Origin: Pseudomonas sivasensis
GTDB taxonomy: Bacteria; Pseudomonadota; Gammaproteobacteria; Pseudomonadales; Pseudomonadaceae
Direction of reading: 5' to 3'
Assembly: GCF_013778505.1 (NCBI RefSeq)
Contig: NZ_JAAOWU010000020.1
Location: 1 to 64,000 of the forward strand
DNA: 64,000 nucleotides
A program made the translations under genes and the position numbers. Positions 37,084 through 46,000 of the stretch are shown here, in pieces. Below the pieces are notes generated by a model. The model searched no databases and was not told where the DNA came from. It was given only the letters and a program-made list of their open reading frames with translations. Each line of letters opens with the position of its first letter. The stretch's first letter is position 1.

Positions 37084-37989
37084 ATGATCACATCCTCATC
37101 CACGCTGCAAGAGTCGAGCACGCTCTCCGGGGTTTCCTGGGGGGCTATTTTTGCAGGGGCCGCGGCGGCAGCTGCGCTGTCGCTGATTTTGGTACTGCTG
37201 GGTTTCGGCCTGGGCTTTTCGGCGGTGTCGCCGTGGGCCGATAGCGGTATCAGTGCCAAGGGGCTTGGCATTTCCACCATTGTCTGGCTGGCGTTTACCC
37301 AGATCGTTGCGTCCGGCTTGGGTGGCTATATCGCCGGCCGGTTACGTGTGAAGTGGGCCGGGATGCATGGCGACGAGGTGTACTTTCGCGACACAGCACA
37401 TGGCTTCCTGGCCTGGGCGGTAGCCACGTTGGTTACCGCAGTGCTGGTGGTCGGTTCGGTCAGCAGTGTTGTCAGCGGTGGCGTCAAAGCCGGTGCCAGC
37501 GTGGCGGCGGGTGCTGCCAGCGGAATCACTCAAGCGGCGGGCAGTGCGGCTAAAGGCGTGAACGGCGGCGACTTCGACTATTACGTCGACAGCCTATTTC
37601 GCGATGACCGCCCGGTTGCCGTCAGCGATGACGCGGCCCACGGCGTAGTCGCCCGCATCTTCACCCGCACCCTGAGCAACGACGGCCAACTGGCCGCTGA
37701 AGACCGCGCCTACCTGGCCCAGTTGATCAGCCAGCGCACCAACCTCAGCCAGGCCGACGCCGAAGCGCGTATCGACAAGGTTTACGGCGATGCCCGTAAA
37801 GCCGTCGAAGACGCCAAGCTCAAAGCCAAACAGGCTGCTGATACCGCCGCCAAGGTCGCCGCTTACACCTCGCTTTGGACCTTTGTTGCCCTGTTGATCG
37901 GTGCGTTCTTTGCCAGCTTCGCTGCGACCTTTGGTGGTCGTCGTCGCGATGCCGTGGTGTACGTCGAAACCGAAAACTACGTTCGTTAA
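37084..37989 (+). CDS. Inner-membrane protein with glycine/alanine-rich helices
   Basis: Protein of 301 aa that I cannot name. It has membrane segments near residues 16-45, 60-82, 98-130 and 265-290, a GAASGITQAAGSAAKG small-residue stretch, and a charged middle part (about 160-255) with a coiled-coil tendency (AEARIDKVYGDARKAVEDAKLKAKQ shortened here). The segment after GVSWGAIFAGAAAAAALSL resembles membrane proteins annotated only as hypothetical in pseudomonads. GGGAGC about 10 nt upstream supports the ATG at 37084; an earlier in-frame start is possible. A 24-codon gene follows 15 nt later. Confidence 0.75.
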   Translation: MITSSSTLQESSTLSGVSWGAIFAGAAAAAALSLILVLLGFGLGFSAVSPWADSGISAKGLGISTIVWLAFTQIVASGLGGYIAGRLRVKWAGMHGDEVYFRDTAHGFLAWAVATLVTAVLVVGSVSSVVSGGVKAGASVAAGAASGITQAAGSAAKGVNGGDFDYYVDSLFRDDRPVAVSDDAAHGVVARIFTRTLSNDGQLAAEDRAYLAQLISQRTNLSQADAEARIDKVYGDARKAVEDAKLKAKQAADTAAKVAAYTSLWTFVALLIGAFFASFAATFGGRRRDAVVYVETENYVR

Positions 37990-38004
37990 TTCAAGGAGAA
38001 CAAC

Positions 38005-38079
38005 ATGCGCTCATTACTGCTTTGGTTCCTCGGCGTGCCGATCCCGGTGATCATCCTGATCGCGATTTTCATGCACTGA
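38005..38079 (+). CDS. 24-residue single-helix membrane peptide
   Basis: A 75-nt ORF with an excellent ribosome binding site (AAGGAG, 8 nt before the ATG) encodes MRSLLLWFLGVPIPVIILIA plus IFMH. It is almost wholly hydrophobic, with a central GVPIP kink, so a single membrane-spanning peptide is likely. It follows the membrane protein by 15 nt, which suggests co-transcription. I recognise peptides of this kind as short conserved hypothetical proteins in Pseudomonas; the function is unknown. Confidence 0.7.
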   Translation: MRSLLLWFLGVPIPVIILIAIFMH

Positions 38080-38100
38080 TCCGGACCCAGCTCGGTCCAT

Positions 38101-38191
38101 TGTGGGAGGGGGCTTGCTCCCGATAGCGAAGTGTCAGTCGACAGCAACATCGACTGTTCCAACGCCATCGGGGGCAAGCCCCCTCCCACAT
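38101..38191. repeat. REPIN between convergent genes
   Basis: Left REP core GTGGGAGGGGGCTTGCTCCC (one change from the usual core) and right inverted core GGGGGCAAGCCCCCTCCCAC. It lies between the 24-residue peptide gene and the convergent regulator gene and may end both transcripts. Confidence 0.85.
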
Positions 38192-38212
38192 TTGCTTTGC
38201 GGTGTTTGATAG

Positions 38213-39121
38213 TCAGTCGTCGAACCCGACTTGCTCGTGAATTTCGTCCACCTTCAACTCCAACCGATACGCCACCGCAATAAACAGCGCCTGGCACAGG
38301 CAGAGGGTCGCGCTCAATGAGCGGAAGGCAAACGACGAACCTTCATTCACCAACAACACTGCGTTCGCCCGCTTGGCCAGGGGCGACAGGTTGCTGTCGG
38401 TGATGATCAGGGTCTTTGCCTGGTGGTGTTGCGCAATGCGCAGGCAGTGCTGGGTCTCTTTGCCGTAGGGCGTGAAGCTGATGGCGATCACCAGATCATT
38501 GGCGCGCACGCTGCGCATCTGCTCGCGGTAGCTGCCGCCCAGACCCGAGATCAGATGGATGCGCTTGTTGGTGTGCTGCAGGTTGTAGACCAAGTAATCG
38601 GCCACCGCGAACGAACGGCGAACACCCACCACGTAGATATTGTCGGCATTGACCACCAGGTCCACGGCCTTGTCGAACGCGACGTCATCCAACTCCAGCC
38701 CCAGACGCTCAATACCCGACAGCGTGGCGTTGACGCATTCGCGCGCCAGGTCGCCGCCGCTGGCCTTCTGGGATTTGTTGGCAATCATGCTGCGAATGCG
38801 CTGCTGGTAGTTCTGTACCGGCGTGGTCTTGTGGGTGTAGGCCTCGCGAAACAGTGCCTGCATTTCGCTGAACCCACTGAAGCCGAAACGCTGGGAAAAC
38901 CGCACGATCGCCGAGGGATGCACTTCGCATTCGCGGGCGATGTCGCTGATGCGGTCAACCATGATGCGGTCGCTCTGTTGGCTCATGTAGCTGGCAATGC
39001 GCTTGAGTTGCCGAGGCAGGCTTTCATATTCGTCGGTGATCAGCTGCAACAGGCGTTCGGCATTGACCGGAGGGCTGGCGAGAGGGGCTTCCAGGGTGGT
39101 CTCGGGATCGGTGCGGGACAT
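38213..39121 (-). CDS. iolR: MurR/RpiR-family regulator of inositol catabolism
   Basis: Regulator of 302 aa. The N-terminal RpiR helix-turn-helix (about 35-110) includes RISDIARECEVHPSAIVRFS and RFGFSGFSEMQALFRE. The C-terminal SIS domain (about 135-275) includes IYVVGVRRSFAVADYL and AISFTPYGKET and probably binds a sugar-phosphate-like inositol intermediate. I chose MSRTDP at 39121 because AAGGATT stands just upstream; 16 upstream in-frame codons are available but lack a site. It is divergent from iolC. RpiR-type IolR proteins repress iol genes in other bacteria, so repression is the default expectation. Confidence 0.85.
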   Translation of the reverse strand: MSRTDPETTLEAPLASPPVNAERLLQLITDEYESLPRQLKRIASYMSQQSDRIMVDRISDIARECEVHPSAIVRFSQRFGFSGFSEMQALFREAYTHKTTPVQNYQQRIRSMIANKSQKASGGDLARECVNATLSGIERLGLELDDVAFDKAVDLVVNADNIYVVGVRRSFAVADYLVYNLQHTNKRIHLISGLGGSYREQMRSVRANDLVIAISFTPYGKETQHCLRIAQHHQAKTLIITDSNLSPLAKRANAVLLVNEGSSFAFRSLSATLCLCQALFIAVAYRLELKVDEIHEQVGFDD

Positions 39122-39266
39122 GGGCAATCCTTCTGGCGTGTTCGTCTGATGCGCTGGTGGGTGGCGCAAGTCTACAGGGTAGGCGCAAAAAAATACCCCG
39201 GCATCACGGCCCCGGTGGGCTGCTGAAACGATGCACGCGGGCTAGGGTGCCATTATGCTGGCTTAT

Positions 39267-39282
39267 TGGAAAAAATATTCCA
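39267..39282. promoter_or_regulatory. Probable IolR operator upstream of iolC
   Basis: TGGAAAAAATATTCCA is an inverted repeat TGGAA-N6-TTCCA with an all-AT centre. The same architecture occurs at 48196-48211 upstream of the inositol importer genes. A related ATTCTGGAAT follows at 39292-39301. The site sits in the 284-bp spacer shared by iolR and iolC. Assignment to IolR is inference from this co-occurrence. Confidence 0.6.
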
Positions 39283-39405
39283 CTAAAAATAATTCTGGAA
39301 TAAATATTGATTGAGCCCGCTGAACGTTCTAGTCTGCTCTCACCAAGAGCGTGAGCCGTCACCACGGCGGCACCACGCAGGCTGATAAAAATAACAGGAG
39401 CCAGC

Positions 39406-41343
39406 ATGGGCCAGACTCGTTTTGCCAGTGGGCGTCAATTGGATCTGATTTGCCTCGGGCGCCTGGGCGTCGACCTCTACGCACAGCAAGTAGGTGCGCG
39501 GCTTGAGGACGTGTCCAGCTTCGCCAAATACCTCGGCGGTTCCTCCGCCAACATCGCCTTCGGCACTGCGCGGTTGGGCCTTAAGTCGGCGATGCTGAGC
39601 CGCGTGGGTGACGATCATATGGGTCGCTTCCTGGTGGAATCCCTGGCCCGCGAAGGCTGTGATGTCAGCGGTATCAAGGTCGACCCGGAACGGCTCACTG
39701 CCCTGGTGCTGCTGGGCCTCAAGGACCGCGAAACCTTCCCGTTGGTGTTCTACCGCGAAAACTGCGCCGACATGGCCCTGCGCGCCGAAGACATCAGCGA
39801 AGCCTTTATTGCCTCCAGCAAAGCGCTGCTGATTACCGGCACGCATTTCTCCACCGACGGTGTGTACAAGGCCAGCATCCAAGCGCTGGACTATGCGGCC
39901 AAGCACAACGTCAAGCGCGTGTTGGATATCGACTACCGCCCTGTGCTGTGGGGCCTGGCAGGCAAGGCAGATGGCGAGACGCGTTTTGTCGCGGACCAGA
40001 ATGTCAGCCAGCATGTGCAGAAAATCCTGCCGCGTTTCGACCTGATCGTCGGCACCGAAGAAGAATTCCTGATCGCTGGCGGCAGCGAAGACCTGCTCAC
40101 CGCGCTGCGCACCGTGCGCGAACTTACGCCCGCCACGCTGGTGGTCAAACTAGGGCCGCAGGGGTGCACGGTCATCCACGGTGCGATTCCTGCGCGCTTG
40201 GAAGACGGCGCGATCTACCCTGGTGTGCGTGTGGAAGTGCTCAATGTGCTGGGCGCTGGCGATGCATTTATGTCGGGCTTTCTCAGCGGCTGGATCAATG
40301 ACGCCAGCGACGAACGTTGCAGCCAACTGGCCAATGCCTGTGGCGGCCTGGTGGTCTCGCGCCACGCTTGCGCTCCGGCCATGCCGACGCCAGCCGAGCT
40401 TGATTACCTGTTCAACAGCCCGGTGCCGATCACTCGGCCGGACCAGGACGTGACCCTGCAACGTCTGCACCGTGTCAGCGTGCCGCGCAAGCAATGGAAG
40501 CAACTGTTTATTTTCGCCTTCGACCACCGCTGGCAATTGGTCGACCTGGCGCAAAGAGGCGGCCAGGATCCGGCACGCATCAGCGATATCAAGCAGCTGT
40601 TTATCCAGGCCATCGAACGCGTGGAAAAAAAGCTCGCCGAGCAGGGCGTTGCCGCCGATGTGGGGTTGTTGGCCGACCAGCGTTTTGGTCAGGACGCGCT
40701 CAACGCCGCCAGCGGTCGTGGCTGGTGGATCGCCCGCCCGGTGGAAGTGCAGAACTCGCGGCCCTTGGCTTTCGAGCATGGCCGTTCGATTGGCAGCAAC
40801 CTGATCGCCTGGCCTCAGGAACAGATCATCAAGTGCCTGGTGCAATTCCACCCGGATGACGAACCCTTGCTGCGCCTGGAACAGGAAGCCCAGCTCAAGG
40901 CGGTGTACGAGGCGTCCCTGGTCAGCGGCCATGAATTGCTGCTGGAAGTCATCCCGCCCAAGGATCACCCGTCCACCTACCCGGACGCGCTCTACCGCAG
41001 CCTCAAGCGCCTTTACAACCTGGGCATCTACCCGGCGTGGTGGAAAATCGAGGCGCAGTCGGCCGAGGACTGGAAAAAGCTCGATGAACTGATCCAGGAG
41101 CGTGACCCGTACTGCCGTGGCGTGGTGTTGCTGGGCTTGAATGCCTCGGCTGAGTTTCTCGCTGACGGCTTCCAGCAAGCCAGCCAAAGCACCACCTGCC
41201 GTGGGTTTGCCGTGGGCCGCACGATCTTCCAGGAACCGAGCCGTTTGTGGATGGCGGGGGAGATTGATGATGAGACGTTGATTCAGCAGGTACAGGCGAC
41301 CTTTGAGCAATTGATCAACGCCTGGCGCAGTGCCCGAGGCTAA
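39406..41343 (+). CDS. iolC: 5-dehydro-2-deoxygluconokinase fused to DUF2090 aldolase-like domain
   Basis: Bifunctional cytoplasmic protein of 645 aa. Residues 1-330 are a PfkB-family kinase (YLGGSSANIAFGTARLG near 45; catalytic NVLGAGDAF near 280-288) that phosphorylates 5-dehydro-2-deoxy-D-gluconate. Residues 340-640 are a DUF2090 domain (LFIFAFDHRWQLVDLA, WWKIEAQ, GRTIFQEPSRLW) with class I aldolase-like features. In Pseudomonas this fusion is annotated as combining the kinase with cleavage of the phosphorylated product to malonate semialdehyde and dihydroxyacetone phosphate, replacing a separate IolJ. AGGAG precedes the ATG. It is the first gene of the operon. Confidence 0.92.
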   Translation: MGQTRFASGRQLDLICLGRLGVDLYAQQVGARLEDVSSFAKYLGGSSANIAFGTARLGLKSAMLSRVGDDHMGRFLVESLAREGCDVSGIKVDPERLTALVLLGLKDRETFPLVFYRENCADMALRAEDISEAFIASSKALLITGTHFSTDGVYKASIQALDYAAKHNVKRVLDIDYRPVLWGLAGKADGETRFVADQNVSQHVQKILPRFDLIVGTEEEFLIAGGSEDLLTALRTVRELTPATLVVKLGPQGCTVIHGAIPARLEDGAIYPGVRVEVLNVLGAGDAFMSGFLSGWINDASDERCSQLANACGGLVVSRHACAPAMPTPAELDYLFNSPVPITRPDQDVTLQRLHRVSVPRKQWKQLFIFAFDHRWQLVDLAQRGGQDPARISDIKQLFIQAIERVEKKLAEQGVAADVGLLADQRFGQDALNAASGRGWWIARPVEVQNSRPLAFEHGRSIGSNLIAWPQEQIIKCLVQFHPDDEPLLRLEQEAQLKAVYEASLVSGHELLLEVIPPKDHPSTYPDALYRSLKRLYNLGIYPAWWKIEAQSAEDWKKLDELIQERDPYCRGVVLLGLNASAEFLADGFQQASQSTTCRGFAVGRTIFQEPSRLWMAGEIDDETLIQQVQATFEQLINAWRSARG

Positions 41344-41373
41344 ACCCAGTTCCTAATTTGAAATGCAATCCAA

Positions 41374-41476
41374 TGTGGGAGGGGCGGTGCGACGATTCGA
41401 CTTGCCCCCGATGGTTGAGTGTCAGACAACACTTCTGTAACTGAACTACCGCTATTGGGGGCAAGCCCCTCCCGCA
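41374..41476. repeat. Chimeric REPIN between iolC and iolE
   Basis: The left arm reads GTGGGAGGGGCGGTGCGACG, then ATTCGACTTGCCCCCGAT. The core of one REP family (GCGGTGCGACGATTCGACT, seen at 52178) is embedded in the other family's GTGGGAGGGG...CTTGCCCCCGAT. The right arm is a normal inverted core. It occupies most of the 177-bp gap inside the operon. Confidence 0.78.
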
Positions 41477-41520
41477 TAAAGCAGATCTCAGTGATACCTG
41501 AAAATAATAAAGGTGCAGCC

Positions 41521-42414
41521 ATGCCCGCAATCCGAATTGGCATCAACCCGATCTCTTGGAGCAACGACGACCTTCCGGCCCTCGGCGGTGAAACTCCGCT
41601 GAGCACTGCCCTGAGCGAAGGTAAGGAAATCGGCTACGAAGGTTTCGAACTTAACGGCAAATTCCCCAAGGATGCCAAGGGCGTCGGCGACGTATTGCGC
41701 CCCTATGACTTGGCGCTGGTCTCCGGCTGGTATTCCAGCCGTCTGGCGCGCCGCTCGGTGGCTGAAGAAATCGAAGCCATTGCCGGCCACGTCGAACTGC
41801 TGAAACAAAACGGCGCCAAGGTGCTGGTGTACGGCGAGGTGGCCGATTCGATCCAGGGCTCGCGCATTCGCCTGATCGAACGCCCGCGCTTTCATAGCGA
41901 ACTGGCCTGGCGGGAATACGCCGACAAGCTCACTGAGTTAGCGCGTTTTACCTTGTCCCAAGGCGTGCGACTGGCGTACCACCACCACATGGGCGCGTAC
42001 GTCGAATCCCCGCAAGACATCGACGAGTTGATGCGCCGCACCGGGCCGGAAGTCGGCCTGCTGTTCGATTCGGGCCACTGCTACATGGGCGGCGGCGAAC
42101 CCCTCGACGTGCTGCGCAAACACATTGACCGCGTGTGCCACGTGCATTTCAAGGACGTGCGCAAACCGGTGGTGCAGCTGGCGCGCAACCAGATGTGGAG
42201 CTTCCCCGACTGCATCGTCAACGGCACTTTCACCGTGCCCGGCGATGGCGATATCGATTTTGCCGAGTTGCTCGATGTGCTGCTGGCCGCCAAATACGAA
42301 GGTTGGCTGGTGGTGGAGGCCGAGCAGGATCCGGCGGTGGCGCCCAGTTATATCTACGCGAAAAAGGGCTATGACACCTTGCGTGCTCTTCTCACTGAGA
42401 GGGTTGGACAATGA
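41521..42414 (+). CDS. iolE: Myo-inosose-2 dehydratase
   Basis: Enzyme of 297 aa of the xylose-isomerase-like TIM-barrel family. It dehydrates 2-keto-myo-inositol (scyllo-inosose) to 3D-(3,5/4)-trihydroxycyclohexane-1,2-dione. Family features are GINPISWSNDDLPALGG at the N-terminus, YHHHMGAYVESPQDID, and the metal-binding LLFDSGHCYMGGG and VCHVHFKDVR. An AAAGGTG site precedes the ATG. It overlaps iolB by 4 nt (ATGA). Confidence 0.93.
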   Translation: MPAIRIGINPISWSNDDLPALGGETPLSTALSEGKEIGYEGFELNGKFPKDAKGVGDVLRPYDLALVSGWYSSRLARRSVAEEIEAIAGHVELLKQNGAKVLVYGEVADSIQGSRIRLIERPRFHSELAWREYADKLTELARFTLSQGVRLAYHHHMGAYVESPQDIDELMRRTGPEVGLLFDSGHCYMGGGEPLDVLRKHIDRVCHVHFKDVRKPVVQLARNQMWSFPDCIVNGTFTVPGDGDIDFAELLDVLLAAKYEGWLVVEAEQDPAVAPSYIYAKKGYDTLRALLTERVGQ

Positions 42415-43199
42415 GTCTGTTGGTCAAAAGCAACAAACGCGGGCAAACCATGGTTGCCTTGGAAGAGGGGCGTCTGGAATACGTAGGGTTCAAAGCCTAC
42501 CGTCTGAGTCTCGGTGAAACCCTGCCGGTCAGCGCCGGCGATAAAGAGCTGTGCCTGGTGCTGCTCAGCGGTCGGGTGAATATCGACGGCGAGGGCTTCA
42601 ACTGGCAGAACCTTGGTGATCGCCAGTCAGTGTTCGAGGAAAAGTCCCCGTTCGCCGCCTACTTGCCGCCGGGCACCGATGCCCAGGTCACCGCCTTGAG
42701 CGACGTACAAATTGCCGTCTGCGCTGCTCCCGGTGCCGGCGGTTACGAACCGCGCCTGATCCGCCCGCAAGACTGCAAGCGCAGCGTACGTGGCAAAGGC
42801 GCCAACACCCGTTACGTGTGCGACATCCTGCCCGACACCTCGCCGGCCCATTCGCTGCTGGTGGTAGAAGTACGCACGCCGTCGGGTCATTCGTCGAGCT
42901 ACCCGCCGCACAAGCACGACACCGACGATCTGCCGCACCAAAGCTTTCTGGAAGAGACCTACTACCACCAGATCAACCCGCCCCAGGGTTTTGTGTTCCA
43001 GCGGGTCTACACCGACGACCGCAGCATCGACCAAGCCATGGCCGTGGAAAACAGTGACTTGGTGGTGGTACCCAAGGGCTATCACCCGGTCAGTGTGCCG
43101 TACGGCTACGAGTCTTATTACCTGAACGTCATGGCCGGCCCCAAGCGCGCCTGGCATTTCCACAACGACCCGCAGCACAGTTGGCTGCTTGACCTTTAA
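42411..43199 (+). CDS. iolB: 5-deoxy-glucuronate isomerase
   Basis: Cupin-fold isomerase of 262 aa that converts 5-deoxy-D-glucuronate to 5-dehydro-2-deoxy-D-gluconate. Typical motifs are the metal-binding SSYPPHKHDTDD (about residues 163-174), the LEETYYHQINPPQGFVFQRVY segment and the C-terminal YYLNVMAGPKRAW. Length matches the family. It is translationally coupled to iolE. Confidence 0.93.
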   Translation: MSLLVKSNKRGQTMVALEEGRLEYVGFKAYRLSLGETLPVSAGDKELCLVLLSGRVNIDGEGFNWQNLGDRQSVFEEKSPFAAYLPPGTDAQVTALSDVQIAVCAAPGAGGYEPRLIRPQDCKRSVRGKGANTRYVCDILPDTSPAHSLLVVEVRTPSGHSSSYPPHKHDTDDLPHQSFLEETYYHQINPPQGFVFQRVYTDDRSIDQAMAVENSDLVVVPKGYHPVSVPYGYESYYLNVMAGPKRAWHFHNDPQHSWLLDL

Positions 43200-43223
43200 A
43201 ACGGTTCTAGACGGAGAACAACA

Positions 43224-44039
43224 ATGAAGTCGCCTCTACGCTTTGCCCTGAACCGCATGGTCGCGCCCAACCTGTCCCTGCCGGATTTCATCCAATTGGC
43301 GGCCGCGCTTCAGTGCGATGCCATCGAAATTCGCAATGACCTCAAAGACCGTGAAATCGAATACGGCACCCCGGCCAGTCGCGTGCGTGAGTTATGCGCG
43401 GTGCAGGGCATTACGGTGCTGTCGATCAACGCGCTGTACCCCTTTGATGTGTGGAACGACGAGCGCCGCGCCCAGGCGATCAAACTCGCTACCTACGCCC
43501 GTGAATGTGGTGCCCAAGGCCTGGTGATGTGCCCGCTCAATGAACCCGGCGACACGCGCAACGATGCCCAGCGCGCCGCCGGTTTGCGCACTGCATTGAG
43601 CGAGCTGGCGCCGATCTTGCGCGAGTACGGGATTCTCGGTTTCGTCGAACCCCTGGGCTTCGAAGAGTCTGCCCTGCGCCGCAAGCGTGTGGCGGTGGAC
43701 GCAATCAAGTCCATTGGCGGCCTGGATGTGTTCCGCGTGGTGCACGACACCTTCCACCACCACTTGGCCAATGAACATGAGTTCTTCCCGGAGTTGACCG
43801 GCCTGGTGCATATCTCCGGCGTGGAAGATGCCGAGGCGCCGCTCAACTCGATCCGCGACGGCCACCGCGTGCTGGTGGGCGAGGGCGACATCCTCGGCAA
43901 TGCCGCACAGATCGACACGTTGCTCAGCACCGGTTACAGCGGCTACCTGTCGTTCGAGCCATTTGCCACAAGCGTGCATGAGTTGGCGGATATACAGCAG
44001 GCGTTGGGGGCAAGCATCGCCCACCTGCAAAATCGTTAA
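43224..44039 (+). CDS. iolI: Inosose isomerase-like TIM-barrel epimerase
   Basis: Sugar-phosphate isomerase/epimerase-family protein of 271 aa. It has an N-terminal LRFALNRMVAPNLSLPDF, the IEIRNDL strand, CPLNEPGD, FVEPLGFEESALR, and metal-ligand positions in VVHDTFHHHL and LVHISGVED. Within an iol operon this matches IolI, which interconverts 2-keto-myo-inositol and its 1-keto isomer. Assignment over other family members rests on context. GGAGAA precedes the ATG. iolD begins 11 nt later. Confidence 0.82.
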   Translation: MKSPLRFALNRMVAPNLSLPDFIQLAAALQCDAIEIRNDLKDREIEYGTPASRVRELCAVQGITVLSINALYPFDVWNDERRAQAIKLATYARECGAQGLVMCPLNEPGDTRNDAQRAAGLRTALSELAPILREYGILGFVEPLGFEESALRRKRVAVDAIKSIGGLDVFRVVHDTFHHHLANEHEFFPELTGLVHISGVEDAEAPLNSIRDGHRVLVGEGDILGNAAQIDTLLSTGYSGYLSFEPFATSVHELADIQQALGASIAHLQNR

Positions 44040-44049
44040 GGGGCGCGAC

Positions 44050-45981
44050 ATGACCACAACACGACTGACCATGGCCCAGGCCCTGGTGAAGTTCCTGGAT
44101 AACCAATACATCGAAGTCGATGGCGTGCAGAGCAAGTTTGTCGCCGGCGTGTTTACCATTTTCGGCCACGGCAATGTGTTGGGCCTGGGCCAGGCGCTGG
44201 AGCAGGACAGCGGCGATCTGGTGGTGCACCAGGGCCGTAACGAGCAGGGCATGGCCCACGCCGCCATCGGTTTTGCCAAGCAGCACCTGCGCCGCAAGAT
44301 CTACGCGTGCACCGCCTCTGTCGGCCCTGGCGCGGCGAATATGCTGACCGCTGCGGCGACCGCCACCGCCAACCGTATCCCGTTGCTGCTGTTGCCCGGT
44401 GACGTGTACGCCAGCCGTCAACCGGACCCGGTGCTGCAACAGATCGAGCAGTTCCACGACCTGAGCATCAGCACCAACGACGCGTTCCGCTCGGTGAGCA
44501 AATACTGGGACCGTATCAACCGTCCTGAGCAACTGATGACCGCCGCGATTCATGCGATGCGCGTGCTCACCGACCCTGCCGAAACCGGCGCGGTAACCCT
44601 GGCGCTGCCTCAGGATGTGCAGGCCGAAGCCTGGGACTACCCTGATTATTTCTTGCAAAAACGCGTGCACCGTATCGACCGCCGTCCGGCCACCGCCGCG
44701 ATGATTGGCGATGCGTTGGCGGCTTTCCGAGGCAAGCGCAAGCCGCTGATTATCTGTGGCGGCGGCGTGAAGTACTCCGGCGCGAATGCTGCGTTGCAGG
44801 CGTTTGCCGAGCGTTTTGATATTCCGTTCGCTGAAACCCAAGCGGGCAAAAGTGCGGTGGTCTCAAGCCATCCGCTGAACGTGGGCGGTATCGGTGAAAC
44901 CGGCTGCCTGGCCGCCAACCTGCTGGCGCCAGAGGCCGACTTGATCATCGGTATCGGTACCCGCTATACCGACTTCACCACCTCATCCAAGTCACTGTTC
45001 AAACATGGCGAGGTGACGTTTCTCAACTTGAATATCAGCCCCGCCGACGCCTTGAAGCTGGACGGCGTGCAGGTGTTGGCCGATGCCAAATTGGCCCTGC
45101 AAGCGCTGGCCGATGCCCTCGGCGATTATCGCTCCGGATGGGGCTCGCAGATCAGTGAGGCCAAGGCGCAGTTGGACGCCGAAGTGGACCGTGTGCACCA
45201 GGTGGAATACCAGGGTGATGACTTTGTGCCTGAGGTCGACGACCACCTGGACCGCGCTGTACTGCGCGAATTTATCGAGCTGACCGGCTCGTGCCTGACC
45301 CAAAGTCGCGTACTCGGCGTGCTCAATCAATCCCTGGCCGATGACGCGATCATCGTGGCCGCCGCCGGCAGCTTGCCTGGCGACTTGCAGCGCGCCTGGC
45401 GCAGCAAGGGCGTCAACACCTACCACGTCGAATACGGCTACTCGTGCATGGGCTACGAGATCAATGCTGCCCTGGGCGTGAAGCTGGCCGAGCCGACCAA
45501 AGAGGTCTACGCGCTGGTCGGCGATGGCTCCTACATGATGCTGCACTCGGAGCTGGCCACCTCCATCCAGGAGCGACGCAAGATCAACGTAGTGCTGCTG
45601 GACAACATGGCCTTCGGCTGCATCAACAACCTGCAGATCGGCAATGGCATGGACAGCTTCGGTACTGAATTCCGCTACCGCGACCCCGAGAGCGGCAAGC
45701 TCGACGGCGCGCTGGTGCCGGTGGATTTCGCCATGAGTGCGGCGGCCTACGGCTGCAAGACCTACAAGGTCAGCACCGTGGAGCAGCTTGAAGCGGCCCT
45801 GGCCGATGCGCGCACGCAAACCGTCTCGACCCTGATCGACATCAAAGTGCTGCCCAAGACCATGATCCACGGCTACCTGTCGTGGTGGCGGGTAGGCGTG
45901 GCGCAGGTTTCCACCAGTGAGCGCACCAACGCAGCGGCGAAAAAACTCAATGAACACCTGGCGAAGGCCCGGCAGTACTAA
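44050..45981 (+). CDS. iolD: 3D-(3,5/4)-trihydroxycyclohexane-1,2-dione hydrolase
   Basis: Thiamine-diphosphate enzyme of 643 aa that opens the inositol-derived ring to 5-deoxy-glucuronate. The N-terminal TPP domain has GVFTIFGHGNVLGLGQAL and HQGRNEQGMAHAAIGFAK with the catalytic Glu. A central domain (about 210-350) and the TPP-binding motif VGDGSYMMLHSELATS ending in VVLLDN (about 495-520) follow. It starts at the ATG at 44050 behind AAGGGG. A longer upstream reading frame crosses iolI and is not real. Confidence 0.93.
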   Translation: MTTTRLTMAQALVKFLDNQYIEVDGVQSKFVAGVFTIFGHGNVLGLGQALEQDSGDLVVHQGRNEQGMAHAAIGFAKQHLRRKIYACTASVGPGAANMLTAAATATANRIPLLLLPGDVYASRQPDPVLQQIEQFHDLSISTNDAFRSVSKYWDRINRPEQLMTAAIHAMRVLTDPAETGAVTLALPQDVQAEAWDYPDYFLQKRVHRIDRRPATAAMIGDALAAFRGKRKPLIICGGGVKYSGANAALQAFAERFDIPFAETQAGKSAVVSSHPLNVGGIGETGCLAANLLAPEADLIIGIGTRYTDFTTSSKSLFKHGEVTFLNLNISPADALKLDGVQVLADAKLALQALADALGDYRSGWGSQISEAKAQLDAEVDRVHQVEYQGDDFVPEVDDHLDRAVLREFIELTGSCLTQSRVLGVLNQSLADDAIIVAAAGSLPGDLQRAWRSKGVNTYHVEYGYSCMGYEINAALGVKLAEPTKEVYALVGDGSYMMLHSELATSIQERRKINVVLLDNMAFGCINNLQIGNGMDSFGTEFRYRDPESGKLDGALVPVDFAMSAAAYGCKTYKVSTVEQLEAALADARTQTVSTLIDIKVLPKTMIHGYLSWWRVGVAQVSTSERTNAAAKKLNEHLAKARQY

Positions 45982-46000
45982 TAACAAGAGGAGTGTTTGT

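Noticed and set aside
36771..37280. Extended 397-residue version of the response regulator
   Set aside because: The extra 170 N-terminal residues would overlap the divergent membrane protein gene and precede the standard receiver-domain start at 36770.
43828..44049. Upstream extension of iolD across iolI
   Set aside because: It overlaps iolI in another frame and is arginine/serine-rich. The ATG at 44050 has a ribosome binding site and matches the family N-terminus.
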